From: an uncultured Robiginitomaculum sp.
GTDB lineage: Bacteria > Pseudomonadota > Alphaproteobacteria > Caulobacterales > Maricaulaceae
Direction: 5' to 3'
Length of the DNA stretch: 64,000 nucleotides
Assembly (NCBI GenBank): GCA_938015875.1
Contig: CALLXE010000002.1
Span: 37,315-101,314 of the forward strand
The first letter of the stretch is position 1, and every line of letters starts with the position of its first letter. The notes under the pieces are model-generated. The model ran no database searches and was not told where the DNA came from. It saw nothing but the letters and a program-made list of their open reading frames with translations. Shown in pieces: positions 17,904-27,437 of the stretch. The position numbers and the translations under genes are program-made.

Positions 17904-18214
17904 TATTCGACCTTCCGGTTTGCGGTAATTCTTGCGCTATATTTGACCGGGACAGACCGGTTTGTCGCCTGAAAACAGCACGGCTTTTTCACTTTTAGTT
18001 ATGATAAACTCTTATTGATGGGCATGCCATCCGAGATCGATTTTCTTCGGCACACCCACTACATCCGGAAAGCTGTGGATAGTGTGAACGCCTATCTTGT
18101 GCATTTAATCCCATCGTCTACGATATATAGAGTGAATTAAGGGGGCCTGCGGCAAGATAATCAACATCTTGTGCCGGGGCGACTGCATAACAGAAAAACG
18201 GATAAGGGACTATC
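17904..18214. promoter_or_regulatory. Divergent sdaA/gcrA regulatory region with a DnaA-box-like site
   Basis: 311 bp without a gene. At 18074-18082 the plus strand reads TGTGGATAG, eight of nine bases of the DnaA box complement TGTGGATAA. In Caulobacter DnaA is known to activate gcrA, so this site about 135 bp upstream of gcrA is of interest. An AT-rich TATATAG element near 18126-18132 could be part of the gcrA promoter. No CtrA box was recognised. Confidence 0.45.
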
Positions 18215-18718
18215 ATGGCGTGGACAGAAGATCGGGTAGCGGTACTTTCAAAATTATGGGCTGAAGGCTTGTCTGCCAGTCAGATCGCCAACCAGCTTGG
18301 CGGCGTGACCCGTAATGCGGTTATCGGGAAAGTGCATCGTCTCGGCCTGTCAGGCCGCGCAACGCCGTCGCGCCCGTCAAAGCGCAAAATTACAACGCCG
18401 CGCGCGACCGCGTCTGCCCCAAAAACGGTTATCCCGCGCGCGCCGCGTCCGGCGCCGGTTATTGCCCCTGCCCCGCCGCCCATTGAAGCGAAGCGTATGG
18501 CCGACGGCGAATACGCCACAATTCTGACCATCACAGAAGATACGTGTAAATGGCCATTGGGCGACCCGTCCGGCGATGACTTTCGCTTTTGTGGCCGCAA
18601 TACAAATGATGCGTCGCCTTATTGCCAAGCGCACAGCCGGGTTGCCTATCAACCGGCCCGCCGCCGGGGCGCAACCCAGAAATCTATCGCAAACCCGACA
18701 CGGCGTGCCTTACATTAG
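18215..18718 (+). CDS. gcrA: GcrA cell-cycle regulator
   Basis: 167 aa. The N-terminal ~45 residues are the diagnostic GcrA helix-turn-helix (MAWTEDRVAVLSKLWAEGL, then SASQIANQLGGVTRNAVIGK and VHRLGLSGRA). A Pro/Ala-rich linker (residues ~50-95) leads to the C-terminal sigma70-binding region with Cys residues (DTCKWPLGDP, FCGRN, PYCQAHS). GcrA binds sigma70 and methylated GANTC sites to control the cell cycle in Caulobacterales-type bacteria. ATG with GGGACTATC upstream. Followed by a strong terminator. This gene is the best single taxonomic marker of the window. Confidence 0.97.
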   Translation: MAWTEDRVAVLSKLWAEGLSASQIANQLGGVTRNAVIGKVHRLGLSGRATPSRPSKRKITTPRATASAPKTVIPRAPRPAPVIAPAPPPIEAKRMADGEYATILTITEDTCKWPLGDPSGDDFRFCGRNTNDASPYCQAHSRVAYQPARRRGATQKSIANPTRRALH

Positions 18719-18762
18719 GCTCTCCCTTTGCGATATTGACCTGCGCTTTGGCGCGCGGCTTC

Positions 18763-18795
18763 AAAACGGCTTCGATTTCTCGGAGCCGTTTTTTT
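18763..18795 (+). terminator. Intrinsic terminator after gcrA
   Basis: Hairpin AAACGGCTTCGA / TCGGAGCCGTTT with a TTTC loop followed by T7, 44 bp after the gcrA stop. Confidence 0.9.
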
Positions 18796-18978
18796 ATGAC
18801 TTGCGCGCGGGCAAATCCGTCCAATTCTTAATGCCCCGTCGGATTGCATACCGTGCCGGGAACCTTTAAACTTTGTGGGCTCCCCGCGCGGACATAGAAC
18901 TATTTATTATTGTTTTTCGATAATTATATATTGACTATCGGATATATTGGGCGCTTTATAGGGATGTGGAGAGACGAC

Positions 18979-20442
18979 ATGACAGTGTATAACAATCGCG
19001 CCCGCAGTTTAAATGTGACAGCGGCCCTCGCCGCATTACTGTCATTGAGCGCTTGCGCTAATTTAAATGCCCTTCGTGATGGTATGACGGACCGGTTTGC
19101 AACGCCGCCCGCGCCTGTTGCCGCAAATATTCAGTCAGCAGTCACGCCGCCGGCGCCCAAATGGGTCGAGATTGCGCCCGGCCGCATGCCTACCACGGAT
19201 TGGGTCAGTAATTTGGGCAGCGCGCCGCTGTCTGCACTGGTTGATGAAGCTCTTGCGGCCAATACGAATGTTACCGCCGCCCGTGCGCGGTGGGAGGCGT
19301 CCATTGCAAGCGCGCGCGCGGCCCGAAGCAATTTGCGCCCAAATGTTTCTTTTGGCGGCCGCGCGTCGCATACTGAATATGGCAATGACCGCATCGGGGA
19401 CACGAATTCAATCAGCTTGGGCCCCTCCGTCAGTTGGGAGCCGGATTTATGGGGCCGCATTAAAGACGGCGCGCAGGCCGGCGACATTGAAGCTGAAGCG
19501 AGCCGCGCTGATTTTGCCGCCGCGCGCCTTTCCGTCGCCGGCCAAACAGCGCAAGCTTGGTTTGATTTAATCGAAGCTAAAATGCTGCTCGATTTAGCCG
19601 AAAAAAATACGCAAACCCAAGACCGCGCCCTGCGACTTACGCAGCGCAGATTTGAAAGCGGCCTTGTCGGCGCAGCCGATGTCCGCCTCGCACGCTCTTC
19701 AGTTGCGAGCGCGCAGGCCGGTGCCGCGTCCGGAGAGCAATTTCGTGCCGCTTCGGCCCGCCGCTTAGAAACGCTTTTGCGTCGTTATCCGGCCGCAGAT
19801 TTAGCGGCAGCAACAGATTTACCGCCTCTGCCCGCACTGGAAGGCGTCGGCGCGCCCGGCGATATTTTTGCGCGGCGTCCTGATTTGTTAGCAGCCGAGC
19901 AGCGTCTTGCGGCTCAAGGTCTGCGGATTGACGTCGCCCGCAAAAACCTATTGCCGCGATTGACGCTTTCAGGGGACGGCAATTTAAACGCCAATGATAT
20001 TTCAAGACTTTTTGATATTGACGCCCTTGTCGCAAGTCTGGTCGCAAGTCTGACGGCGCCGATCTATCAGGGCGGCGCGCTTCGGGCTGAGGTTGAGCGC
20101 AATGAAGCGCTTTTACGGTCTCAAATTGAGACCTATGCCGGCGACGTGTTGGGCGCTTATTTAGAAGTGGAAAACGCGCTGGATGCCGAGACGCAATTAC
20201 AAACGCGCGAAACCGCGTTGCGCGTATCACTGGACGAAGCGCGGCAAGCCGAAGCCCGGCTGGCAACCCGCTACGCAGAAGGCCTCGCGACCATATTGCA
20301 ACTGCTTGATGCCCAGTCACGGGCGATCAATGCTGAGAGCAGTCTGATCAGCGCCCGTAAAGAGCGCCTCGCCAATCGGGTGCGTTTGCATCTGGCGCTG
20401 GGCGGCGGAGAGTTCGGCTATTTGCCGCCGCAGCCAACATAA
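18979..20442 (+). CDS. NodT-type outer-membrane efflux lipoprotein (RND system)
   Basis: 487 aa from the ATG at 18979 (GGAG eight bases upstream). Signal peptide with lipobox LSAC at the end of the hydrophobic stretch. Two TolC-type OEP repeats follow, with characteristic segments (WEPDLWGRIKDGAQAG, RRFESGLVGAADVRLARS, FARRPDLLAAEQRL, APIYQGGALRAEVERNEALL). It is the outer-membrane channel of the tripartite pump whose adaptor and permease are the next two genes (63 bp, then 1 bp apart). Confidence 0.93.
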   Translation: MTVYNNRARSLNVTAALAALLSLSACANLNALRDGMTDRFATPPAPVAANIQSAVTPPAPKWVEIAPGRMPTTDWVSNLGSAPLSALVDEALAANTNVTAARARWEASIASARAARSNLRPNVSFGGRASHTEYGNDRIGDTNSISLGPSVSWEPDLWGRIKDGAQAGDIEAEASRADFAAARLSVAGQTAQAWFDLIEAKMLLDLAEKNTQTQDRALRLTQRRFESGLVGAADVRLARSSVASAQAGAASGEQFRAASARRLETLLRRYPAADLAAATDLPPLPALEGVGAPGDIFARRPDLLAAEQRLAAQGLRIDVARKNLLPRLTLSGDGNLNANDISRLFDIDALVASLVASLTAPIYQGGALRAEVERNEALLRSQIETYAGDVLGAYLEVENALDAETQLQTRETALRVSLDEARQAEARLATRYAEGLATILQLLDAQSRAINAESSLISARKERLANRVRLHLALGGGEFGYLPPQPT

Positions 20443-20505
20443 TCACTATGCTATAAACATAAGGCAGGCCCAAAGCCGCCAAACGAAAACCCGCAGGACA
20501 AGACC

Positions 20506-22068
20506 ATGAGCCAATATAAAATTGAGCAAACACAAAATTCAGGCAAGCACGATGATGCGCCCATGCCTCTTGGCCGCAAAATTATAACGGCGCTGATCTC
20601 ACTGGGAACGATTGGCCTTCTGGTTTTTATAGCGATCGGCATTATTCGCCTCAATGAAGAGCCTGAGAGCAAGAAACGTCCGTTTAATACGCTGGCCGTT
20701 ATGGCGACGCCGGCTTTACAGCAAGACGTACAATTGACCGTCAATGTTCAGGGCGAAGCCGGTCCGCAGATTGAAATCGATTTAGTCCCGCAGGTCGGCG
20801 GCAAAATTGTTTATGTCTCGCCCAATTTTATTGATGGCGGAATTTTCAAAAAGGGCGAAACCCTTATCCGAATTGATCCGGCCGATTTTAACATCAGCAT
20901 TGCCCGCGCGCAGTCTGCCGTGGCTCAGGCTGAGCAGGTGCTTGGCCGAGAGAAAGCTGAAGGCGATATTGCCCGCCGCGATTACGAAGAACTCGGCACA
21001 GGCACGCCGTCAGATTTGGCCTTGCGCATACCGCAACAGCAGCAAGCCCAAGCGGCGCTGGACGCAGCCCGCGCTGAACTTGACGGCGCCCGGTTGCAAC
21101 TGGCCCGCACATCTGTTCGCGCGCCCTTTGCCGGCCGCGTTCGCAGCAAATCATCAGACGTCGGGCAATTCGTTGCCCCCGGATCACGATTGGGCCGCAT
21201 TTTCTCTACCGATATCACAGAAGTGCGCCTCGCCCTGACCGATACGGATTTATCAAAATTGAATCTGCCTGTGGCTTATGTCGCCAAAGACCGCGCCAGC
21301 GCGCCAAGCGTGACTTTGTCAGCGGTCATTGGCGGCGCGCGCCGTGAATGGGCCGGAAAAATTATGCGCACTGACAGCACCTATGACACCATGACCCGCG
21401 CGCTGACAGCCATTGTCGAAGTGCGCGACCCTTACGGCAAAGGCGCCGCCGATGGGGTTCCGCTTGCGCCCGGGCTTTTTGTGGATGCACAAATTGAAGG
21501 CCGGACGTTTAAAAATGCAGTCGTTTTTCCCCGCGACGGCCTGCGTCCCGGCAATGAAATCTATATGGTTGATGAGAACGGCAAAGCCCAAGTCCGCAAG
21601 GCGACAGTGCTGGATACAGATGCCGACCGCGCCGTCATTTCGGCCGGCGTGAAACCCGGCGATTTGATCGTCCTCTCGCCGATGGAAAAGTCACGCCTGT
21701 CTATGGATTTAAAGGTTTTGGACATTAATGACCCTAAGACGGTTTTAGTCGAACCGGAAAAGCCGGAGTGGATGAAAAAACTCGAAGAAGATGATACGGA
21801 AGAAAAGCCCAAAGGTTTCTTTGCCAAGCTCTTCCCGAAAAAAGAAGCCGACCCTGACGCCCTGACAGGTGAGCAAAAAAGCGATCTTTTGGATGCCCTG
21901 TCTTCAGATTACGCGAAAATTATGCGCGATATGACCGATACGGAAAAATCAGATTATCGGAAATTAGATGCCAAAGGTAAAGCAGCATTCCTGCGCAAAA
22001 AGCTGGCCGCAGTGCCCGCGCGCGGTCGGGGCGGAAAGCCGGACACAAACCTGAGCAGCGGAGAGTAA
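20506..22068 (+). CDS. RND efflux periplasmic adaptor (membrane fusion protein)
   Basis: 520 aa. One N-terminal membrane anchor (residues ~24-46), then a biotinyl-lipoyl/HlyD-type domain (GGKIVYVSPNFIDGGIFKKGETLI, shown here in part), a coiled-coil hairpin (QSAVAQAEQVL ... QAALDAARAELDGARLQLARTSVRAPFAG region) and beta-barrel domains. The C-terminal ~120 residues are an unusual charged extension (KKLEEDDTEEKPKGFF ... AAVPARGRGG) not seen in AcrA-type adaptors. It couples the permease to the NodT channel. Confidence 0.92.
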   Translation: MSQYKIEQTQNSGKHDDAPMPLGRKIITALISLGTIGLLVFIAIGIIRLNEEPESKKRPFNTLAVMATPALQQDVQLTVNVQGEAGPQIEIDLVPQVGGKIVYVSPNFIDGGIFKKGETLIRIDPADFNISIARAQSAVAQAEQVLGREKAEGDIARRDYEELGTGTPSDLALRIPQQQQAQAALDAARAELDGARLQLARTSVRAPFAGRVRSKSSDVGQFVAPGSRLGRIFSTDITEVRLALTDTDLSKLNLPVAYVAKDRASAPSVTLSAVIGGARREWAGKIMRTDSTYDTMTRALTAIVEVRDPYGKGAADGVPLAPGLFVDAQIEGRTFKNAVVFPRDGLRPGNEIYMVDENGKAQVRKATVLDTDADRAVISAGVKPGDLIVLSPMEKSRLSMDLKVLDINDPKTVLVEPEKPEWMKKLEEDDTEEKPKGFFAKLFPKKEADPDALTGEQKSDLLDALSSDYAKIMRDMTDTEKSDYRKLDAKGKAAFLRKKLAAVPARGRGGKPDTNLSSGE

Positions 22069-22069
22069 A

Positions 22070-25000
22070 ATGAAAAACTTAATCGCATGGTTTGTCAAAA
22101 ACCCGGTCGCAGCCAATCTTATCATGCTGACCATGTTTATCGGCGGTATTTACGGGTTTAACAATCTTCAGCGTGAATTTATCCCGTCAACGACCGTTAA
22201 CGGCCTGAGCGTCACTGTCAGTTGGCCGGGCGCATCTCCCCGCGATGTTGAAGAGCAAATTATATCCCGCGTAGAAGAGGCTATCGACGGCCTCGACGGG
22301 GTCGATTATATTGAAAGTACGGCCCGCGAAGGCGGCGGGAATGTCAATATTCGCACCAAGCTTCGCATCGATTATGAAAAATTGATCGATGAGGTTAAGG
22401 GCCGTGTTGACGGCATTAATAATCTGCCTCCGGATGCCTTCCGGCCGCAAGTTCGGCGTTGGGAAGCCCGGGTTGATATTTTTTATCTCGCCCTGCACGG
22501 CGATGTTGACCGGCAAACTCTGCAGCGCGCGGCGACGGATATGCGCCTGCAAATCAGTAAGCTTTCCGGGTTTCAGATCACCAATCAAATCTCCAAAGTC
22601 TCTGAACAGGTCACCATTGAAGTGTCCGAAGAGCAGCTTCGTAAATATGACCTGACATTTTCGCAGGTCGCTGCAGCGATCTCAGGATCATCCGTAAACC
22701 TGTCAGCCGGTACAGTTGAAACCAGCGGCGGTAATCTGCAATTGCGCGCGCGGTCTCTGGCCAATGACAAAGACGAATTTGAAAAAATAATTGTGCGGCA
22801 AACGGCCAACGGCGCAACCGTACGCGTCGGCGACATCGCCAATGTCATAGACGGTTTTGATAATGATGAGTTTTCCGCAAAATTTCGCGGTGAAAACACA
22901 GCGATCTTTCAGGTACTGTCTCCGGATCAAATGGATATTTCAAAAGCGGGCGAGCAAATTCGCGCCTTCGAGGCAGAGCTGAACCAAACGCTTCCGCCCG
23001 GGTTGAAATTTACAATTTGGGCCGATCTGTCGAAAACTTTTGATGACCGTATGAGCCTGATCGGCAAGAACGCGCTGTCGGGGATGATCTTGGTTTTGCT
23101 CGTACTTATGCTGTTTTTGCGGCCGGCCGTAGCGATATGGGTGACCATCGGCATTCTGGCCGCCTTTATGGGCGCTATCGCCATTGCGCCGTCTTTAGGC
23201 ATTACGCTGAATATGATTTCGCTGTTTGCCTTCCTGCTTGTGATCGGAATCGTGGTGGATGATGCCATTGTCGTCGGCGAAGCGATTTATATGCATGTGG
23301 AAAATGGCGTGTCCGGAACCCGCGGCGCCATCGCCGGCACAAATATGGTTGTGAAGCCGGTTTATTTTGCGGTTATTACAACAATTTTGATGTTCGTGCC
23401 CTTCATGCTCATGAGCGGCCCGATTAACGCCATGACCTCACAAATCAGCCTGGTCGTCATAGCGGTTCTGATCTTCTCGCTGATTGAGGCGTTTTTCATA
23501 TTACCGGCCCATTTGCGCCATTTAAAACCCATACCGCACAATCAGGAACGCGGCGGAATTATCGGCCTGCAACAGAAACTTGCGCAAAGCCTGACCCTTT
23601 TTGCGACAACAACATTTCGCCCGATTGTCGCCTGGCTTTTGAAAAACCGCTATTGGACAATGTCGTTTTTCACAGGACTTTTAATTATGTCCTTTATGCT
23701 TTTGATAAAAGGCGTTGCTCCCTCAGCGTTCATTCCTGAGGTTGAAGGCGATATGATTGTGGTCAATGGGCGCTTTCCGGAAGGGACAAATTTTGATCGT
23801 ATTGAGCAGGTTCGCGCCCAGCTTGATGAAGGCATTGCGCAGCTTAACGCCAATACTAAAGAAGATTTCGGCGTCGATTACGCGCTGATTGATAAACCCG
23901 GCACGGTAGCGGAAGGCCGCAGCGTTGAAGCTTATCTGGGTCTTGTTGATGCAAGTAAACGTCAGGACATTTCGACAAAAGACATTTCTGACAAACTGGA
24001 AGAATATGTCGGCCAAGTGCCGGATGCCTACCGGTTTAATTACGGCTTTACAGAAGGCGGCACCGGCGGCGGCGGCCTTTATTTTGGCGTGGCGAGCGCC
24101 GATGAAGAAGACCTGACCTTAGCGCTTATGGAGATCAAAGAAGAGATCGAAAGCTACAGCGCGGTTTCACGCGCTTGGGATAATCTGGAAAGCTCCGCTC
24201 AAGAGTTGCGCTTTACGATGAAACCGGGCGCAGAGTCCCTCGGCATTACGCTTGCCGATGTCACCCGCCAAGTTCGCGAGGCGTTCTATGGCCGCGAAGT
24301 ACAGCGACTTCCCCGTAACGGCGAAGATGTGCGCGTCATGGTGCGTTACCCCGAGGCCGCCCGGCAAAGTATTGACAGTCTGCAAAGCCTGCGCATCCGC
24401 ACGGCGAACGGGGTTGAAGTCCCTCTGCCGTCAGTGGCGGATGTTTCCTTTGAGCCCGGCGTAGGCCGCATTAACCGCCGCGACCGCAAACGGGTCAACT
24501 ATACCGGCGGCCGGGTTCGCGGCGAACAGTCCGAAGTGGCCAAGATTAAAAAAGACATGGAAGACAACTTCTTCCCCGACTGGCAAAAACGCCATCCGGA
24601 TGCAGAGCGTGTTATTGTCGGTGATGATGAAATTACCAGCACGTTCAAATCAGAGCTGCAAATTTATGGCCTGATAATCATCCTGATGATGTACGGTCTG
24701 CTGGCGATTGCCTTTAAATCATATGCCCAGCCGCTGTTGATTATGGTGGCGCTTCCCTTTGCCTTTGTCGGCATGATTTTCGGCAATATCGTTACCGGGG
24801 TTCCGTTTGGCATTATGTCATTATTTGGATTCTTTGCCGCCGCCGGCGTGGCCGTGAATGATAATTTGGTTTTGATTGATTACGTAAATCGTCTGCGTTC
24901 TCGCGGCGTCGGCGCGTATCAAGCCATGTTGGACGCCTGTACGGCACGGTTCCGGCCTATTCTTTTAACATCGGTAACAACCTTTATCGGGATTACGCCG

Positions 25001-25279
25001 ATCCTGTTTGAAACGTCCATGCAGGCGGAATTCCTCAAACCTATGGTCGTTGCGCTGGCCTTCGGCGTGCTGTTTGATTTCTTCCTCACCCTGATGTTGG
25101 TTCCGGCTATGTACGGTATCGGCGTGGATATTTCACGCGCCTCGAAAGGGATATGGACAGGAAAGCGTCAGCCCCCTCTGGGTTCAAATTATAATCCGAA
25201 CGTTGTTTTGGCCCTTGACGAACTTGAGCTTGACGACGACTCTTCCCCTGAAATTCCTGACGGCAATCCCGCCGAGTAA
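22070..25279 (+). CDS. RND-family efflux permease
   Basis: 1069 aa, the full length of AcrB/MexF-type transporters. It begins MKNLIAWFVKNPVAANLIML, has twelve predicted membrane helices in two sets separated by large periplasmic loops, and the central VVDDAIVVGEAIYMH segment with paired Asp that carry protons. The second half has GFFAAAGVAVNDNLVLIDYVN, the matching repeat. Start is one base after the adaptor stop, so translation is probably coupled. Substrates cannot be read from sequence; the AANLIML start resembles the subgroup of pumps with less-known substrates rather than AcrB itself. Confidence 0.95.
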   Translation: MKNLIAWFVKNPVAANLIMLTMFIGGIYGFNNLQREFIPSTTVNGLSVTVSWPGASPRDVEEQIISRVEEAIDGLDGVDYIESTAREGGGNVNIRTKLRIDYEKLIDEVKGRVDGINNLPPDAFRPQVRRWEARVDIFYLALHGDVDRQTLQRAATDMRLQISKLSGFQITNQISKVSEQVTIEVSEEQLRKYDLTFSQVAAAISGSSVNLSAGTVETSGGNLQLRARSLANDKDEFEKIIVRQTANGATVRVGDIANVIDGFDNDEFSAKFRGENTAIFQVLSPDQMDISKAGEQIRAFEAELNQTLPPGLKFTIWADLSKTFDDRMSLIGKNALSGMILVLLVLMLFLRPAVAIWVTIGILAAFMGAIAIAPSLGITLNMISLFAFLLVIGIVVDDAIVVGEAIYMHVENGVSGTRGAIAGTNMVVKPVYFAVITTILMFVPFMLMSGPINAMTSQISLVVIAVLIFSLIEAFFILPAHLRHLKPIPHNQERGGIIGLQQKLAQSLTLFATTTFRPIVAWLLKNRYWTMSFFTGLLIMSFMLLIKGVAPSAFIPEVEGDMIVVNGRFPEGTNFDRIEQVRAQLDEGIAQLNANTKEDFGVDYALIDKPGTVAEGRSVEAYLGLVDASKRQDISTKDISDKLEEYVGQVPDAYRFNYGFTEGGTGGGGLYFGVASADEEDLTLALMEIKEEIESYSAVSRAWDNLESSAQELRFTMKPGAESLGITLADVTRQVREAFYGREVQRLPRNGEDVRVMVRYPEAARQSIDSLQSLRIRTANGVEVPLPSVADVSFEPGVGRINRRDRKRVNYTGGRVRGEQSEVAKIKKDMEDNFFPDWQKRHPDAERVIVGDDEITSTFKSELQIYGLIIILMMYGLLAIAFKSYAQPLLIMVALPFAFVGMIFGNIVTGVPFGIMSLFGFFAAAGVAVNDNLVLIDYVNRLRSRGVGAYQAMLDACTARFRPILLTSVTTFIGITPILFETSMQAEFLKPMVVALAFGVLFDFFLTLMLVPAMYGIGVDISRASKGIWTGKRQPPLGSNYNPNVVLALDELELDDDSSPEIPDGNPAE

Positions 25280-25302
25280 ATTTGAAGTTGAGAGTAATGC
25301 CT

Positions 25303-27375
25303 ATGTCTTTTTATAAAATCCTTATTGGCGGCGCGGCGGCGTTGATGCTGACAACCGCTTTGACGGCCTGCAAGCCGGCAGACCAAAAATCGCAAGCGTC
25401 CTCCGAGCAACCAAGCCAAGCGCTGTTGGGAAATTTTGGTATTGCGCTTGAAAATATTGATCAATCCGTACAACCGGGTGATGATTTTTTCAGCTATGTA
25501 AACGGCACGTGGATCGCCAATACAGAAATTCCGGCAGATAAGTCTTCTTTCGGCTCCTTTCATATTCTGGCCGATCAGGCGCAGGACCGGGTGCGCGTCA
25601 TCATTGAAGAGACAGCAGCCGCTGAGAATAAAAAAGGCTCTTCGGAACAAAAAATCGGTGACCTTTATGCAGCTTTCATGGACACAGACGCCATTAATGC
25701 GGCCGGCATATCGCCTGTTGCGGACGACATCGCCGCTATTCGCACCCTTGATACGCACAGCGCCATAGCCAAGGCCATGGGCAACCCTGCGGGCGGGCTC
25801 AGTTCCCCTTTCAGCGCCTATGTCTACATTGATCGTAAAGACCCGACACAATACATCACCTATTTGGGTCAGGGCGGATTGGGCATGCCGAGCCGCGACT
25901 ATTATTTAGATACAGACGATAAGAAAAAAGACCTGCGCAAGGCTTACAAGGCGATGATGACGAGCCTGCTTGAAAAAGCCGGCGTTGAAAATCCGGGCAA
26001 AGCTGCCGGCGAGGTTATCCGATTTGAAAAGCGCCTCGCCAAAACCCATTGGGAAGCCGAAAAACGCCGCGAAAAAGACCTGACCTATAATAAGATGTCG
26101 ATCAGCGATTTAAAATCTTACGCGCCCGGTCTTGACTGGGACGCCATGCTGGATGCGGCCAAGCTCGGCAATATCAACGAGATAATCCTTCGCGAAAAAT
26201 CGGCCATAAAAGGTACGGCCAAAGTGTTTGGCGCAACCGATATCGGGACACTGCAAAATTACATAATTTTTCACTACGTCAAAGATATGGCGCCTTATCT
26301 GCCCGAAGATATCGACAGCGCAAGTTTTGCTTTCTACGGCAAAGCGTTACGCGGGACACAAGAGCAGCGTCCGCGCTGGAAACGCGCGACCGGCGTCGTC
26401 TCTGATACGCTCGGCGAAGCCATCGGCGAAGTTTATGTCAAACGTCATTTCCCGCAGGAATCCAAAACGCAAATGCGCGATCTGGTTGAGAACCTTCGGG
26501 CCACCTTTAAGGTTGGGATTGATAATCTCGATTGGATGAGCGCGGAAACCAAGGTCCAAGCCCAAGACAAGCTGGCCAAATTTAATCCTAAAATCGGCTA
26601 CCCTGATAAGTGGACGGATTATTCTACGCTGACCGTTGATCGCGATGATATAATCGGCACGGTCAAGTCTGCGCAAGCTTGGCAATGGAATGATATGATA
26701 TCCGATCTGGGCAAGCCTATTGATCGGGATGAATGGGGCATGACTCCACAAACGGTCAATGCCTATTACAATGCTGCCTTAAATGAAATCGTCTTTCCTG
26801 CCGCAATTTTGGACGCGCCGTTCTTTGATCCCAACGCTGATCCGGCGGTCAATTATGGCGGCATTGGCGCGGTCATCGGCCATGAAATGGGTCACGGCTT
26901 TGACGATCAGGGCCGCAAAACTGATGGCAACGGCCAAGAGCGTGATTGGTGGACAGAGCAAGACGCAGAGGCGTTTACCGCCAAAGCACAAGCTTTGGTC
27001 GCGCAATATAACAGCTTTAAGCCATTTGAAGATGTGAATCTGAACGGGCAATTGACACTGGGCGAAAATATCGGCGATCTGACCGGGCTGACGATGGCTT
27101 ATAAAGCATATCAGCGGTCATTGGGCGGAAAGCCCGCGCCGGTGCTTGAAGGCCTGACGGGCGATCAACGCTTCTTTCTCGCTTACGGCCAAATCTGGCA
27201 AAGCAAAATGCGCGAAGAAGCCATGCGCGCCCGTATCCAAACCGGCGTGCACAGTCTCGGGAAATACCGCGTTAATGGCATCGTGCGTAATTTCGGGCCG
27301 TGGTATGATGCGTTTGACGTCAAACCCGGCGACGCGCTTTATCTCCCGCCGGAAAAGCGCGTTAAAATCTGGTAG
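25303..27375 (+). CDS. M13-family (neprilysin/PepO-like) zinc metallopeptidase, lipoprotein
   Basis: 690 aa from the ATG at 25303, eight bases after GAGAG; an ATG six bases earlier is too close to that site. Signal peptide with lipobox LTAC. The M13 N-terminal domain (NIDQSVQPGDDFFSYVNGTW) is followed by the catalytic domain: zinc motif HEMGH at 527-531 (VIGHEMGHGFDDQGR), the ENIGDLTG third-ligand motif, NAYYNAALNEIVFPAAIL, and the C-terminal VNGIVRNFGPWYDAF segment. Periplasmic or outer-membrane oligopeptidase. It lies 23 bp after the RND permease, apparently in the same operon, and is followed by a terminator. Confidence 0.95.
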   Translation: MSFYKILIGGAAALMLTTALTACKPADQKSQASSEQPSQALLGNFGIALENIDQSVQPGDDFFSYVNGTWIANTEIPADKSSFGSFHILADQAQDRVRVIIEETAAAENKKGSSEQKIGDLYAAFMDTDAINAAGISPVADDIAAIRTLDTHSAIAKAMGNPAGGLSSPFSAYVYIDRKDPTQYITYLGQGGLGMPSRDYYLDTDDKKKDLRKAYKAMMTSLLEKAGVENPGKAAGEVIRFEKRLAKTHWEAEKRREKDLTYNKMSISDLKSYAPGLDWDAMLDAAKLGNINEIILREKSAIKGTAKVFGATDIGTLQNYIIFHYVKDMAPYLPEDIDSASFAFYGKALRGTQEQRPRWKRATGVVSDTLGEAIGEVYVKRHFPQESKTQMRDLVENLRATFKVGIDNLDWMSAETKVQAQDKLAKFNPKIGYPDKWTDYSTLTVDRDDIIGTVKSAQAWQWNDMISDLGKPIDRDEWGMTPQTVNAYYNAALNEIVFPAAILDAPFFDPNADPAVNYGGIGAVIGHEMGHGFDDQGRKTDGNGQERDWWTEQDAEAFTAKAQALVAQYNSFKPFEDVNLNGQLTLGENIGDLTGLTMAYKAYQRSLGGKPAPVLEGLTGDQRFFLAYGQIWQSKMREEAMRARIQTGVHSLGKYRVNGIVRNFGPWYDAFDVKPGDALYLPPEKRVKIW

Positions 27376-27395
27376 CGATTTGAATTTATAAAACC

Positions 27396-27428
27396 AAAAG
27401 CCCTCTTGATATCCAAGGGGGCTTTTTT
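27396..27428 (+). terminator. Intrinsic terminator at the end of the RND-M13 operon
   Basis: Hairpin AAAGCCCTCTTG / CCAAGGGGGCTTT followed by T6, 20 bp after the peptidase stop. On the other strand it also abuts the end of the acetyltransferase gene at 27438. Confidence 0.88.
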
Positions 27429-27437
27429 ATGCGCCTG

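Noticed and set aside
19637..20320. A 227-aa minus-strand ORF opposite the NodT gene
   Set aside because: Composition is Arg-rich as expected for an antisense shadow; the plus-strand protein is a clear family member.
25189..25851. A 220-aa minus-strand ORF opposite the RND/M13 junction
   Set aside because: It spans two well-supported plus-strand genes and shows no recognisable motif.
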